Positions 37,726 through 47,390 of a DNA stretch of 64,000 nt are shown here, piece by piece (the first letter of the stretch is position 1; each line of letters starts with the position of its first letter). The notes under the pieces are model-generated. The model saw only the letters and a list, made by a program, of their open reading frames with translations. It had not been told where the DNA came from and ran no database searches. This stretch comes from Dickeya aquatica (lineage in GTDB: Bacteria > Pseudomonadota > Gammaproteobacteria > Enterobacterales > Enterobacteriaceae). The DNA lies in contig NZ_LT615367.1 of NCBI RefSeq assembly GCF_900095885.1, positions 186,001-250,000 on the forward strand. Reading direction: 5' to 3'. The translations under genes were made by a program, and so were the position numbers.

Positions 37726-39008
37726 TACTGGCTCCGTGGCGGCAGATAAGGCTCCAGCAGCGTCAGCAGACTTTGCAGTGCGCCCTGATTTTTGTGCAAC
37801 ACGTCGACGGCGTGGTGGCCGTGGTAACGGCGGTAATCGTCGTCAGATAGCAATGTCATCACTTGTTTTATCAGCGATGCGCTATCGCTAACGGTAATAA
37901 GCCCGTCAGCGGCTTGCAGCCGGGCACAGATATCTTTGAAGTTAAAGGTATGCGGCCCCATGAGTACCGGAATGGCGTGAGCCGCAGGCTCCAGCGGGTT
38001 ATGACCGCCGCGATCAATAAGGCTGCCGCCAACAAATGCCAGGTCGGCAATACCATAAAGCAGCATCAGTTCACCCATGGTATCGCCAATGACCACATGG
38101 GTGGTGGCTGGCGGGATGGCTCCGGTGCTGCGCAGCGTGTAAGTGAGCCCGGCTTTGCGCACGATGGCTTTGGCGTCATCAAAGCGGTCAGGGTGGCGTG
38201 GCACCAGTATCAACAGCAGATTAGGAAACGTTTTAAGCAACTCGGCGTGGGCCTGCACGATGATGCTCTCTTCCCCTTCGTGGGTGCTGGCGGCAATCCA
38301 CACCGGGCGCTGTGATGCCCACTGGCGACGCAGCGTCACCGCGCGGGCGGCCAGTTCCGGGGTGACGGAAATATCGAATTTCAGGCTACCGGTGACATTT
38401 AACTGGCTGCGTTTTAGCCCAAGCTCGATGAAGCGCTCACCATCTTCGGCGTTTTGTACTGCAATGAGCGTAATGCGGCGCAGCAGCGCAGACATAAAGC
38501 GGCCGAGCTTGCGATATCCCCTGGATGAACGTTCCGACAGGCGGGCATTGGCGATAATTAATGGCGTCTGACGTTGATGCAGTGCACTGATAAGATTCGG
38601 CCATAGCTCGGTTTCCATAATGATAACCAGGCGTGGCTGTACGTGGTCGAGAAAGCGCGTCATGGCACCCGGCAGGTCATAGGGCAGGTAGACGTGGTAG
38701 ACATCTTTACCAAAGGCTGACAGCGCCCGTTCTGAGCCTGTTGGTGTCATGGTGGTGACGGTAATCGGCAGAGACGGATAACGGTGGCGCAGCGCGCGTA
38801 CCAGCGGCACGGCCGCCAGCGTTTCGCCCACGGAAACCGAGTGCAGCAGGATGCCGTCAGGCTTCACCTGACTTTTATAGAAACCGTAGCGTTCACCCCA
38901 GCGTTTGCGGTAAGCCGGAATTTTTCGTCCCCGTAGCCACAGGCGCAGCCAGATAAGTGGCTGAATGATATAAAACAAAAAGGTATACAGAGTTTGTAAC
39001 ATAGTCAT
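37725..39008 (-). CDS. waaA: 3-deoxy-D-manno-octulosonate (Kdo) transferase
   Basis: 427 residues (an in-frame ATG at 39002 fits the E. coli start MLELLYT better). An N-terminal membrane anchor is followed by the GT30 pattern: [42 protein letters not shown], and [22 protein letters not shown]. It adds Kdo residues to lipid A precursor at the inner membrane. Confidence 0.96.
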
Positions 39009-39134
39009 TGATATTGTATTCGTCGTAGAGAATTATGCATTTTCTTTCATGTCGTCAACGGTGCGTGGCACGCGTTGCGTAAGTAGAGACGCAGTATGAG
39101 CCGCTGGCCGCCGTGCGGGTTTACAGGGAGTGGC

Positions 39135-40235
39135 TCAACGTGACTCAGCCAGTGCCAGATAGCGCGCACAGATCGTCTCAAGACGATAGCGATCGAGTTG
39201 CTCTGCGGCGATCGGTGGCGGTGACTGCAATACTGACAGCATCGTCTGCGCCAGATCGCGTTCATTCAGGTTCGACAAGCCGCGTGCCAGATCGCCGGTC
39301 AGGATCTCCTCTGGCCCGCCGGGGCAGCGCGTGCTGACCACCGGTGTACCGCAGAACAGGCTTTCGACCAGGACATTGCCAAAACCTTCGCTGTCTGAGC
39401 TGAGTACCAGCAGGCGCGCATGGCGGATATAAGGGTAAGGATTGTCGCAAAAGCCGTGAAAGATAACCCGGTCAGCAACGCCGAGCGTTTCGGCAAGCTG
39501 TTGTAGCTGCCGGGTATATTCGCTGGCCCCCTTGCCTAACAGCAGTAACGGTAGCGTGATGCCGCTCAGGGCATACGCTTGCAACAGGCGATCGTGACGT
39601 TTATGCGGATGCAGACGCCCGACGTGAATCAGGTACGCTTTGCCCGCCATCTCACAGGGTTGTGCAGCCAGTTCGGCAATCCGGTCAAAATCGAACGGGT
39701 TATTGATAACCTCGGCACGGGCAGGCGAAACCTGAAACGCATTGCGCATGTCGCCAAGCACGGCTTGCGAGACGGCAACCAGATTGCGTTGCTGGTAAAC
39801 ACGCTGAATTTTCTTGCGTTTTAGCCAGCGTGAAACGCCCTGACGATGGCCAATATAAGACGGTGAAAACATACCGTGCAGACAAAACCAGACGCTGCTG
39901 CGCTTTAGCGCCGCGCAACGAGCGACGATGCGATCGGTTTTATGCAAATTAGACAGCACCAGATCGAAGTTGCCGTGGCGGGATTCCGCTGCGCGGATGG
40001 CCGTATCCAGCGCTTTTGCCCGGCGAGTCAGTTCATTTAACTTACGCCAGGGCGAGGTACAGCGATCAACAAGGGTTTGATAGGTCAGCCCCGCAGGCAG
40101 CGGATACTCCTGTACATCCCGTAATGAGAACAGCGAAACCTGATGCCGGGCGGCGATCAACCCCTGGGCGAGCGTCAGTACCACTTTTTCCGCTCCGCCA
40201 CCGGGCAGGCCATCGATAACGATCAGGATCCTCAT
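39135..40235 (-). CDS. wabH: LPS core glycosyltransferase (GT4), WabH-like
   Basis: 366 residues. GLPGGGAEKVVLTLAQGL at the N-terminus, and near the C-terminus SSDSEGFGNVLVESL with the E-x7-E motif of GT4 retaining enzymes. In Klebsiella, WabH adds N-acetylglucosamine to the core galacturonic acid, and WabN later deacetylates it. Order wabG-wabH-waaA-waaE supports the call, but the exact sugar is inferred. A 126-base gap separates it from waaA. Confidence 0.65.
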   Translation of the reverse strand: MRILIVIDGLPGGGAEKVVLTLAQGLIAARHQVSLFSLRDVQEYPLPAGLTYQTLVDRCTSPWRKLNELTRRAKALDTAIRAAESRHGNFDLVLSNLHKTDRIVARCAALKRSSVWFCLHGMFSPSYIGHRQGVSRWLKRKKIQRVYQQRNLVAVSQAVLGDMRNAFQVSPARAEVINNPFDFDRIAELAAQPCEMAGKAYLIHVGRLHPHKRHDRLLQAYALSGITLPLLLLGKGASEYTRQLQQLAETLGVADRVIFHGFCDNPYPYIRHARLLVLSSDSEGFGNVLVESLFCGTPVVSTRCPGGPEEILTGDLARGLSNLNERDLAQTMLSVLQSPPPIAAEQLDRYRLETICARYLALAESR

Positions 40236-40238
40236 GCG

Positions 40239-41366
40239 TTACTCCAGTATGGTTTGGTAGAGCGAGATGAGCTTTTGCGACAGCTTTTGCGGCGACTCAT
40301 CAAGGATGCGATGACGCGCAGCCGCGCCCATACTACTACCGGGGGCAGCAGATGGCAGCGCCATTATTGCCTCGGCCAGTGCGGCGATATCCAGCGCATC
40401 GCAAATATACCCGTTATTGCCCGGTTGAATAAACTCCGCGCCTCCACACGTTGTCGAAGTGATAACCGGCAGGCCGCATGCCATCGCTTCCAGAATCACA
40501 TTCGGGAAGGGGTCGTAGAGCGTCGGCAATAGCAGGCCGTCGGCGGCATGATAATAAGGCTGCGGGTCTTTTTGTACACCGACGAAGCGCACCCGGGATG
40601 CACAACCGAGCGATGTGGCAAGGGCGCGGTATTTGCGTTCGGCTTTATCCTGGCCGACGACAATCAGGTAGCGGTCTGTGGTGGCCAGTGCGCGGATGGC
40701 CGCATCCAGCCCTTTGCGCTCGAAGCCGGAGCCGACAAACACCAGCACGGTGCTGTGCTCTGGCAAGGAGAGCGCGGTGCGCACCTGTTGGCGCTGTTCG
40801 GCGCTGGCTGGCAGAAAGTGCTGGCTGTCGATAGCGTTATAAATGACATGGATTTTACTGGCCGGCAGGCCAAATTCGTCCATGATCTCGCGTTTTATCA
40901 TCTCCGCATTGCAGATAACCGCCTTGAGCTGCGGCGCACGGTACATCGCTGTTTCCGCCTGCATCACATAGCGGTGAAAGCGGTTAGCGAACAGCAGGTT
41001 GCTACGCCAGCCCGGTAAGAGCCGTGCGCGCTGCTGTAACCAGCGATGGTGCACGCCATCACCGGCCCGGTAGATATCACAACCGGCGATACGCTCATGG
41101 CTTTGCACCACGTCAAAATGCTGCTGTTGCCACAGGGTTCGCGCCGCGTTGGCGAAACCACGCTCGCGGCTAATACGCCCCCAGTAACCGGGATTGCAGA
41201 TATGTAGCTGCCAGTCGGCCTTTCTGTTGCCCTGCCATTCTCGCGTAATCACGTTCAATTGCAGATTTTCGGTGGTCAGCGCTTCCAGCGCCCGTCCGAC
41301 GAACCGTTCTGCGCCACCATCGGGGCGGTATTTTTGCCGAACTATCGCAATGCGTAGTGGTGTCAC
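40239..41366 (-). CDS. wabG: LPS core glycosyltransferase (GT4), WabG-like
   Basis: 375 residues. RIAIVRQKYRPDGGAERFVGRA at the start and DPFPNVILEAMACGLPVITS near the end are typical of the WaaG/WabG GT4 group. In Klebsiella and Serratia, WabG adds galacturonic acid to heptose II, the branch point of outer core. It overlaps waaQ by four bases (ATGA) and is 3 bases from wabH, so one transcript is likely. Confidence 0.75.
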   Translation of the reverse strand: MTPLRIAIVRQKYRPDGGAERFVGRALEALTTENLQLNVITREWQGNRKADWQLHICNPGYWGRISRERGFANAARTLWQQQHFDVVQSHERIAGCDIYRAGDGVHHRWLQQRARLLPGWRSNLLFANRFHRYVMQAETAMYRAPQLKAVICNAEMIKREIMDEFGLPASKIHVIYNAIDSQHFLPASAEQRQQVRTALSLPEHSTVLVFVGSGFERKGLDAAIRALATTDRYLIVVGQDKAERKYRALATSLGCASRVRFVGVQKDPQPYYHAADGLLLPTLYDPFPNVILEAMACGLPVITSTTCGGAEFIQPGNNGYICDALDIAALAEAIMALPSAAPGSSMGAAARHRILDESPQKLSQKLISLYQTILE

Positions 41367-42433
41367 AATAAGTGTCTCCTGGCGGCGGCAATCACATCCT
41401 CTGCGGGAATAAGATCCAGATAGCGCTGCTCGGTGTTGGTATCAATATCATCAGGATCGGGCAAGTCGCCATAGTGGCCTGCCCAGATAACCTCACCGCT
41501 CGCCTGCCAGGGGTGCCAGAACGTTAACTTTGAGGGGCCGAACAGGGCAATGCAGGGCGTGTGTAGCGCGGCGGCCATGTGCATTGGCACCGAGTCTACA
41601 CCGAGAAATAGCGCGGCGTGGTCAATGAGTGCGGCCAACTGGCGTAGCGTTAACTGGCCAGAGAGCGAAATAACACGCTCTTTGGGCGAATGCGCCATGA
41701 TCTGCGCCACCATGCGCTGCTCGCTGGCCTCCGGCCCAGAGGTTAGCACGACCTGATAGCCCTCCTGATGCAGGGCACCGATCACCTCGGCCCATTTTAT
41801 CTCATCCCAGCATTTGAATAACCAGCGTGACGTGGGCTGCACCACAATATAGCGCTCACCCACCTGTTGCTGTTGCAGGCGTAACTGAGTGTATTGCCAG
41901 TCTGACGGGGTATAACACATCGACACCTGTGTACTGAGGGTGGCGAGGTGCAAGGGAGTCAGGATAGATAAATTTTGTTCGACCGTGTGCTGCGTGGCAT
42001 GGCCGTCAGTCTCTACCAACTGGGTATGACTGCGACGCCAGACAAGGTGCTGACGTTTAGGAAAATTGAACCCGAGCCTGACAGGTGCCTTGGTCAGGCC
42101 GGTAATCAATGCGCTACGCCACTGATCGGCCAGATTCACCACCATGTCATAGCCTTGTTTCTTAATGTCTTTGAGCAGGCGGTATTCGTGGGTCAGTTGC
42201 GCGGCGATGCCCTGTTTCTTCCACTGACGATCAATCGTTATCAGCCGGTTAATCCGTGGGTTGGCTGCCAGCATATCTTGCGTTTCCAGATACATGAGCA
42301 CGTCTATCCGGGCATTCGGATAGCATTCACTCAATGTATTGATAACAGGAGTAATCAGCAACATGTCGCCATGATGGCGCAATTTAATCAGCAAAATACG
42401 CTGGATCGCGGTGGTTGCGACGTTATGATTCAT
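41363..42433 (-). CDS. waaQ: LPS heptosyltransferase III
   Basis: 356 residues, GT9 family. RILLIKLRHHGDMLLITPVI is the hallmark N-terminus of WaaQ, and LFGVDSVPMHMAAAL-like text (FLGVDSVPMHMAAALHTPCI) marks the ADP-heptose-binding C-terminal domain. It adds the third heptose to heptose II. It heads the minus-strand waaQ-wabG-wabH set and is divergent from the deacetylase gene. Confidence 0.9.
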   Translation of the reverse strand: MNHNVATTAIQRILLIKLRHHGDMLLITPVINTLSECYPNARIDVLMYLETQDMLAANPRINRLITIDRQWKKQGIAAQLTHEYRLLKDIKKQGYDMVVNLADQWRSALITGLTKAPVRLGFNFPKRQHLVWRRSHTQLVETDGHATQHTVEQNLSILTPLHLATLSTQVSMCYTPSDWQYTQLRLQQQQVGERYIVVQPTSRWLFKCWDEIKWAEVIGALHQEGYQVVLTSGPEASEQRMVAQIMAHSPKERVISLSGQLTLRQLAALIDHAALFLGVDSVPMHMAAALHTPCIALFGPSKLTFWHPWQASGEVIWAGHYGDLPDPDDIDTNTEQRYLDLIPAEDVIAAARRHLL

Positions 42434-42628
42434 CAGCGACGGCTCTCATTGCAAGCAGGCCGTGATTTTAAATGACATCGTCATGAGTGGCTACTGTTGT
42501 TCGCGCAGGCGAACCGGTTATGCCCGCTTTAGCCGGTCATCCCGCCTCGCTAAGGCTGATATTTGCGGTTTACGGCGTGAAGGCTGCTTGCGTAACATAG
42601 GCTTCCCGATTATCAGGTGAATATTTCC

Positions 42629-43594
42629 ATGAGCAAACCCGCGTTTATCATTACGATTGATACGGAAGGCGACAACCTTTGGCAGAATGACGAGCGCATT
42701 TTGACGGAAAATACCCGCTATCTGCCGCGTTTTCAGGCATTGTGTGAACAATATGGTTTCAAGCCAACCTGGCTGACCAACTATGAGATGGCCAGCGATC
42801 CTGCGTATGTTGAGTTTGCGCGTGATGTTATCGCCAGAAATCAGGGTGAGGTCGGGATGCACCTGCACGCCTGGAACAGCCCCCCGCAGTTCGCTCTGAC
42901 AGACAATGACTGGCACTACAAACCCTATCTTATCGAATACCCTGAAGCGGTCATGCGCGAGAAAATTGCCTATATGACCTCGTTGCTGGAAGACACCTTC
43001 CAGATGCCGATGCGCAGCCATCGCGCCGGGCGCTGGGCCATGAATGCCGACTATGCCAGGCTACTGGTAGAGTTCGGCTATCGGGTTGACTGTTCGGTGA
43101 CGCCGCGCGTGAACTGGCAAACAGCGTCCGGCGCGCCAAATGGTGAAGGCGGAACCGATTATCGCCGCTTTCCGCGTCAGGCGTATTTCATGGATATCCA
43201 CCAGATTGACCAGCCGGGTGATTCCGCGCTGCTTGAAGTGCCGATGAGCATTCAATATAAGCATCACGCCATTGTTAATGGGCTCAAACAGGCTTTTGGC
43301 GCGTTGGCGGGAAAAAAACGAAGCCCATCAGTACATTGGCTGCGCCCGAAAAGAAATAATCTGGCGCAGATGAAATGGGTGGTGGAAAAGACGCTGGCTG
43401 AAGGCAGCGATTATGTCGAATTCATGCTGCATTCTTCGGAATTTATGCCCGGCGGCAGCCCGACGTTTACCAATGAAGCACAGATTGAAGCGCTCTATGA
43501 CGACCTGACGGCGCTGTTTGCCTGGCTTTCAGAACGCACAGAGGGCAAAACACTTTACGAATACTACCAGAGTATCAAGGTTGCGAAAGGATGA
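42629..43594 (+). CDS. wabN: Polysaccharide deacetylase, WabN-like
   Basis: 321 residues from the ATG at 42629 (AGGTG nine bases ahead). AFIITIDTEGDNLW carries the acidic D-x-E of the fold, VGMHLHAWNSPP the histidines, RSHRAGRWAMNADY the active-site Arg region, and FMLHSSEFMPGG the last His. In Klebsiella, WabN deacetylates core N-acetylglucosamine to glucosamine. Here it is on the opposite strand to waaQ, unlike the usual arrangement, and overlaps the GT9 gene by four bases. Confidence 0.7.
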   Translation: MSKPAFIITIDTEGDNLWQNDERILTENTRYLPRFQALCEQYGFKPTWLTNYEMASDPAYVEFARDVIARNQGEVGMHLHAWNSPPQFALTDNDWHYKPYLIEYPEAVMREKIAYMTSLLEDTFQMPMRSHRAGRWAMNADYARLLVEFGYRVDCSVTPRVNWQTASGAPNGEGGTDYRRFPRQAYFMDIHQIDQPGDSALLEVPMSIQYKHHAIVNGLKQAFGALAGKKRSPSVHWLRPKRNNLAQMKWVVEKTLAEGSDYVEFMLHSSEFMPGGSPTFTNEAQIEALYDDLTALFAWLSERTEGKTLYEYYQSIKVAKG

Positions 43595-44691
43595 AGAAAG
43601 GCTGGAAATTCAAAGCGGTTGATCTTTATTTGCGCCTGGTCGCCGCCAGAAAAGCGCGATTACAGCCCGCACAGCAGTTAGTGAATGAAACCGATTTTTC
43701 TCATATCGTGATTTATTCCACGACAGCCCTGGGCGATTTTATGTTCAACACACCGGCGATACGTGCGGTACGCCAGCGTTTTCCGAATGCCACCATTACG
43801 CTGGTGGTGCATAAAAAGCTCTATGAATTTGTTGCGGGTGGGCAAGACTGGCAGCACGTCGTGTGCTGGAACAGTAAGGTCAACACGGTGCCTAAGCTGG
43901 TAAAAGATATTCAGCGCATCGCACTACCCGATTTGGCGATTATCCTGCATTCGCATGATCCTTACGATTATCTCAGCGCGGTGCTCTCTGGCGCTCGCTA
44001 TGTATTGCGTGATAACCATCAGGATGGCATTGAGGTCATGAATCGCTGGTTGTCTGGCTATATTATGGGTTTCCACGGGCATTTTATTCAGCGCCGCCTT
44101 GAACTGGTGGCGATGCTGGGGGCAGATACCGGGAATATTGCCATGCGCATTCCCTTTGCGCTTACGCCGGTAGTGAAAGCAGAACATCGACGAGTGATTG
44201 GTTTTCAGATGGGAGCCTCAACGCCGGAACGCTGTTGGCCGGTTGAATACTTTGCCGGTCTGGCGGTGCGTTTGTGTGAATCGGATGAGCGTATCGACAT
44301 TGTGCTGATTGGTGGTGGCGACCGGGAAGTTGCGCAAGGTCAGGCGTTTTTTAACACCCTGGATAGCCGGTATCACAGCCGGGTACTCAACAAGATTGGG
44401 GCGACCACACTGAAAGAGCTCGTTGCCACCATTCAGGGGATGGATCTGTTATTAACCGGAGATACCGGGCCGCTACATCTGGCAATAGCGCTACGCGTGC
44501 CGACGGTGAGCCTGTTTGTCGGGGCGATTCCCGCTGTTACCGGGCCTTATCAAGACCCCCAATTGCACGATGTTATCTATGGCGTACAAAATAACCTCAA
44601 TACGCAGGTCGATAACCGGATGAGGATTATTTCACCCGAGCAGGTAGAAGCCAAAGTCCGTGAGCGTATCAAAACGATAGATGCCTCTTAA
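43591..44691 (+). CDS. GT9 family heptosyltransferase-like protein
   Basis: 366 residues. HIVIYSTTALGDFMFNTPAI resembles the WaaC/WaaF/WaaQ N-terminus, and LTGDTGPLHLAIALRVPTVSLF is the ADP-heptose-binding signature. It has a roughly 40-residue N-terminal extension before the fold. It is translated with the deacetylase gene (ATGA overlap), suggesting a shared role in outer-core assembly. The sugar and position are unknown. Confidence 0.75.
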   Translation: MKKGWKFKAVDLYLRLVAARKARLQPAQQLVNETDFSHIVIYSTTALGDFMFNTPAIRAVRQRFPNATITLVVHKKLYEFVAGGQDWQHVVCWNSKVNTVPKLVKDIQRIALPDLAIILHSHDPYDYLSAVLSGARYVLRDNHQDGIEVMNRWLSGYIMGFHGHFIQRRLELVAMLGADTGNIAMRIPFALTPVVKAEHRRVIGFQMGASTPERCWPVEYFAGLAVRLCESDERIDIVLIGGGDREVAQGQAFFNTLDSRYHSRVLNKIGATTLKELVATIQGMDLLLTGDTGPLHLAIALRVPTVSLFVGAIPAVTGPYQDPQLHDVIYGVQNNLNTQVDNRMRIISPEQVEAKVRERIKTIDAS

Positions 44692-44746
44692 TAGGCTCAA
44701 GGCCAGTTCCGTACTGCCTTATCATTGCGTATAGCCGGATGATAAA

Positions 44747-44782
44747 CCTCTCTCGAGCCGCTGCCTGAGAGAGGCCATTTTT
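44747..44782 (+). terminator. Terminator after the GT9 gene
   Basis: CCTCTCTC at 44747-44754 pairs with GAGAGAGG at 44767-44774, followed by CCATTTTTAG. It ends against the stop of the convergent GT2 gene at 44781 and fits termination of the plus-strand pair. Confidence 0.75.
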
Positions 44783-45635
44783 AGCGGGCAAGAAAACCAA
44801 AAGCGTAACGCAGCCACCACAATGGTTTCCACCACCTGTTTTCCTGCGGCACCGGCGCTGGCCGGTGGTGGGTTTTTGTTATCTGCCAGGTAAAATTCAG
44901 AAACATCCGGCTATGACCGTAATCTTTGCCATAGGTTTCTATTTCCTGTTTTTTTCTGGCATCAATTGGCGTGTTGGCAGAAAGATCGCGCTCAAGGGTA
45001 TGGTAGGATTTTTCCCGGTCAAGATTGCGCTCCGAGCAAAGGTATTTTTTCGGCAGGTAGCGCTGAACAGAGCCCTGATATTTTTGGTACTTCACGAAAC
45101 GATAATCTTCCGCCCCATAATTCCCTGAAAATTCTTCATCATAGCCAAAGAAACGCATGAACCTTGCCCGTGACATGAAGAACAGGTTGGAGTGGCCTTT
45201 ATAAATTTTACCGGGATTTTCTGACGCGTTGCGATAGATTTTAAAGAAGGAACGGCCTGGATTACGGCGTTCAACCATATATCTCAGCGTATTTTCATGA
45301 ATAATGTGATCAAGATCGGTAACAACAAACTTGTCCGATTGTGCATACAGCACCCCGAGGTTTCTGGCACCCGCCTGATTCCACTTGATATCTTCATTGA
45401 TCTTTAACCAGGTGATGTTGAGGTTAACGTCAGGAATATCATAGCTGACGGGAGAACCATCATCCACAATCACAAACTGAATCACATCCAGCAGTGCAGG
45501 GTCATACTTTTCATACTCCCGCAACAGCGAAACAACGGAATTTATATTGTTTTGGTTACAATAAAAATGAGTGATATAACTCAGTTTTATGTGAGCTTTA
45601 TCTACTCTTCTGTTTTTATCTATATTTTCCATCAT
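44781..45635 (-). CDS. GT2-like glycosyltransferase of the outer core
   Basis: 284 residues, starting MMENIDKNRRVDKAHIKLSY. QFVIVDDGSPVSYDIP and the DLDH at the D-x-D position fit a GT-A fold; GYDEEFSGNYGAEDYRFVKY is the acceptor-side motif common in such enzymes. The coding sequence, above all its 5' half, is rich in A and T compared with the neighbouring waa genes, like waaL upstream, so both may have been acquired together. The sugar is unknown. Confidence 0.7.
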   Translation of the reverse strand: MMENIDKNRRVDKAHIKLSYITHFYCNQNNINSVVSLLREYEKYDPALLDVIQFVIVDDGSPVSYDIPDVNLNITWLKINEDIKWNQAGARNLGVLYAQSDKFVVTDLDHIIHENTLRYMVERRNPGRSFFKIYRNASENPGKIYKGHSNLFFMSRARFMRFFGYDEEFSGNYGAEDYRFVKYQKYQGSVQRYLPKKYLCSERNLDREKSYHTLERDLSANTPIDARKKQEIETYGKDYGHSRMFLNFTWQITKTHHRPAPVPQENRWWKPLWWLRYAFGFLAR

Positions 45636-45839
45636 GAATAATTCAGCATAATTTATAATACACTAATTATATTTGTTGAAAATATCTAATGCAATGTTTT
45701 TTTATATCTATGAGAGTAACTGGAATTATGGCTTGTTCGTGCTATGGATTTAATTTTAAAAAGGTCATTAATATTATTTTTATAACCATCAATAAGTGAT
45801 GGCGTTTGTTATTTTTTGGTGTGTTGTCTTTTTTATACG

Positions 45840-45869
45840 GACTCAGGCTGAGTTTAAACAGCCTGAGTC
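45840..45869. repeat. Stem-loop just after the waaL stop
   Basis: GACTCAGGCTG at 45840-45850 pairs perfectly with CAGCCTGAGTC at 45859-45869 around 8 bases. On the minus (waaL) strand no T-run follows, but its place 18 bases after the stop suggests 3'-end formation or mRNA protection. The rest of the 251-base gap to the GT2 gene is AT-rich without visible genes. Confidence 0.55.
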
Positions 45870-45886
45870 AGGTGGAAGAGAGTGTC

Positions 45887-47263
45887 TTATGCCACCTTAT
45901 TATTCTGCGGGCCTTTATATGAGATAAGACTTAATAAAAGGCCACATAAGAACATATATTCTTCCATATAGTGATCAAGCAAAATGCGATCTACCGCAGA
46001 GCGGAAAAAGAAACCACCTGAAATTAATAATAAAACTATACCTATTTTTTTATTTTCTCTGAAAAAAGCATGGTAGGCTTTCTTCATCAGGACAATGTTA
46101 TATATCACCCATAGTAGCATGCCAATGATACCGTACTGTAAACCGTACTCCAGAACCCCACTATGGCTGTGGCTGATATCAATTCGCGGATTATGGTATT
46201 TCTCCTGTAAACGGTAAAGAAAGGCCGTTTTACTGGTTCCCATGCCTAATGGGTGCTCAAGAATAAATGTTGTTGCCTGATGAATATAGGCCATGCGACA
46301 GGCGTTGGAGTGATTGACGGGTGTGCCATCATTGCGCTCAGGAACCGTTCTTTCCGGGCTGTTGAATATAAAACAGAAGCTGTCACTCGGTGCATTCCAG
46401 CCAACTATCATATCCCCGCTGATGCCTTTCCATCTTGGATCTTCTTTATAAGAAAACACGCCAACAGTGATGGTACTGAATATGATTAAACTCAGGAATA
46501 TGGATATTTTTATGAGGTTTGCTTTTTTTATGTTTTTTATGAAAAAAACAAACCCGATAGACAATAACCCCAAAATCATACCAATAGTGCCCCAGCGTGT
46601 ATTGGCGAAGATGGTGGCGATAATATTGTTAATGATAAAGAAAATCAGGGTGCTGGTGTTGATTTTTAGTAAGTGTTCTTCGTTAAAAATACGAAGAAAT
46701 AAGTCGGTAAAAATAATGATACTGATTAGGTTGATTTGAAAGCTCAGTTCAAGGCGGGATGGGAATATATACGTATCTCCCCAGGGGATACTACCTGTCT
46801 TGAAGGATAAATATGCTATGGATAGGTTGTGAATAAATATTGGAGCCCAAAAGCTGGTAATAATTGCAGTAATTATCCAGTTAATGGTTATTTTCTTAAA
46901 ATAACTTAAAATCAGGGGGTAAAATAACAAGCCATAAGCAAATAACATTAGCGGGCGTAACCATTGGCTTTGCCATGCACTGAGCATCTCTTTATGAGAG
47001 GGTGAAAACAGAAGACCACAACCAAGTGTGATAACCGTCATAGCCGCCAATATCCATATGACACTTTTTATTTTTTTAATATCTATACACGCTAAAAGGT
47101 TTTTATCTTTTGACAGATAGACCATGGCAATAAAAAATACAGAATAGATTAAAAAATTTCTGTGAAATGGAAGTATCTGACTTGGACTAGCCCAAAAAGC
47201 ACACAACAACAAGGTCATTGCCAATAATAATGATATTGCGGTTCTTTTTTGAAATATCAACAT
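45887..47263 (-). CDS. waaL: O-antigen ligase WaaL-like membrane protein
   Basis: 458 residues with about a dozen membrane segments and a large periplasmic loop between about 280 and 370. The loop's end ISHSHSGVLEYGLQYGIIGM is the Wzy_C/ligase signature with the expected His. Such proteins join O-antigen or other glycans to lipid A-core in the periplasm. The gene is strongly AT-rich next to GC-rich waaC, which suggests horizontal acquisition. A related polymerase role cannot be ruled out from sequence alone. Confidence 0.8.
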   Translation of the reverse strand: MLIFQKRTAISLLLAMTLLLCAFWASPSQILPFHRNFLIYSVFFIAMVYLSKDKNLLACIDIKKIKSVIWILAAMTVITLGCGLLFSPSHKEMLSAWQSQWLRPLMLFAYGLLFYPLILSYFKKITINWIITAIITSFWAPIFIHNLSIAYLSFKTGSIPWGDTYIFPSRLELSFQINLISIIIFTDLFLRIFNEEHLLKINTSTLIFFIINNIIATIFANTRWGTIGMILGLLSIGFVFFIKNIKKANLIKISIFLSLIIFSTITVGVFSYKEDPRWKGISGDMIVGWNAPSDSFCFIFNSPERTVPERNDGTPVNHSNACRMAYIHQATTFILEHPLGMGTSKTAFLYRLQEKYHNPRIDISHSHSGVLEYGLQYGIIGMLLWVIYNIVLMKKAYHAFFRENKKIGIVLLLISGGFFFRSAVDRILLDHYMEEYMFLCGLLLSLISYKGPQNNKVA

Positions 47264-47358
47264 GCTTTTTCCAGGTGCCTTGCTTCAATTCATTGATTCA
47301 ATGCAGTTTCGTCTATCATTTAAGGCCCCTGACGTCCGTTAACTGCTGTCATACAACG

Positions 47359-47390
47359 CCGCTAATCCTTATCACTATTAAGGATTAGCG
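47359..47390. repeat. Stem-loop overlapping the waaC stop
   Basis: CGCTAATCCTT at 47360-47370 pairs with AAGGATTAGCG at 47380-47390, and the waaC stop codon (47385-47387) lies in one arm. Four T follow on the plus strand only. It may separate waaC from the AT-rich waaL part. Confidence 0.5.

Noticed and set aside
42434..42628. Search for an ops/JUMPStart element before waaQ
   Set aside because: No GGCGGTAG on the minus strand in this divergent gap, so RfaH control of the waaQ set is not supported by sequence here.
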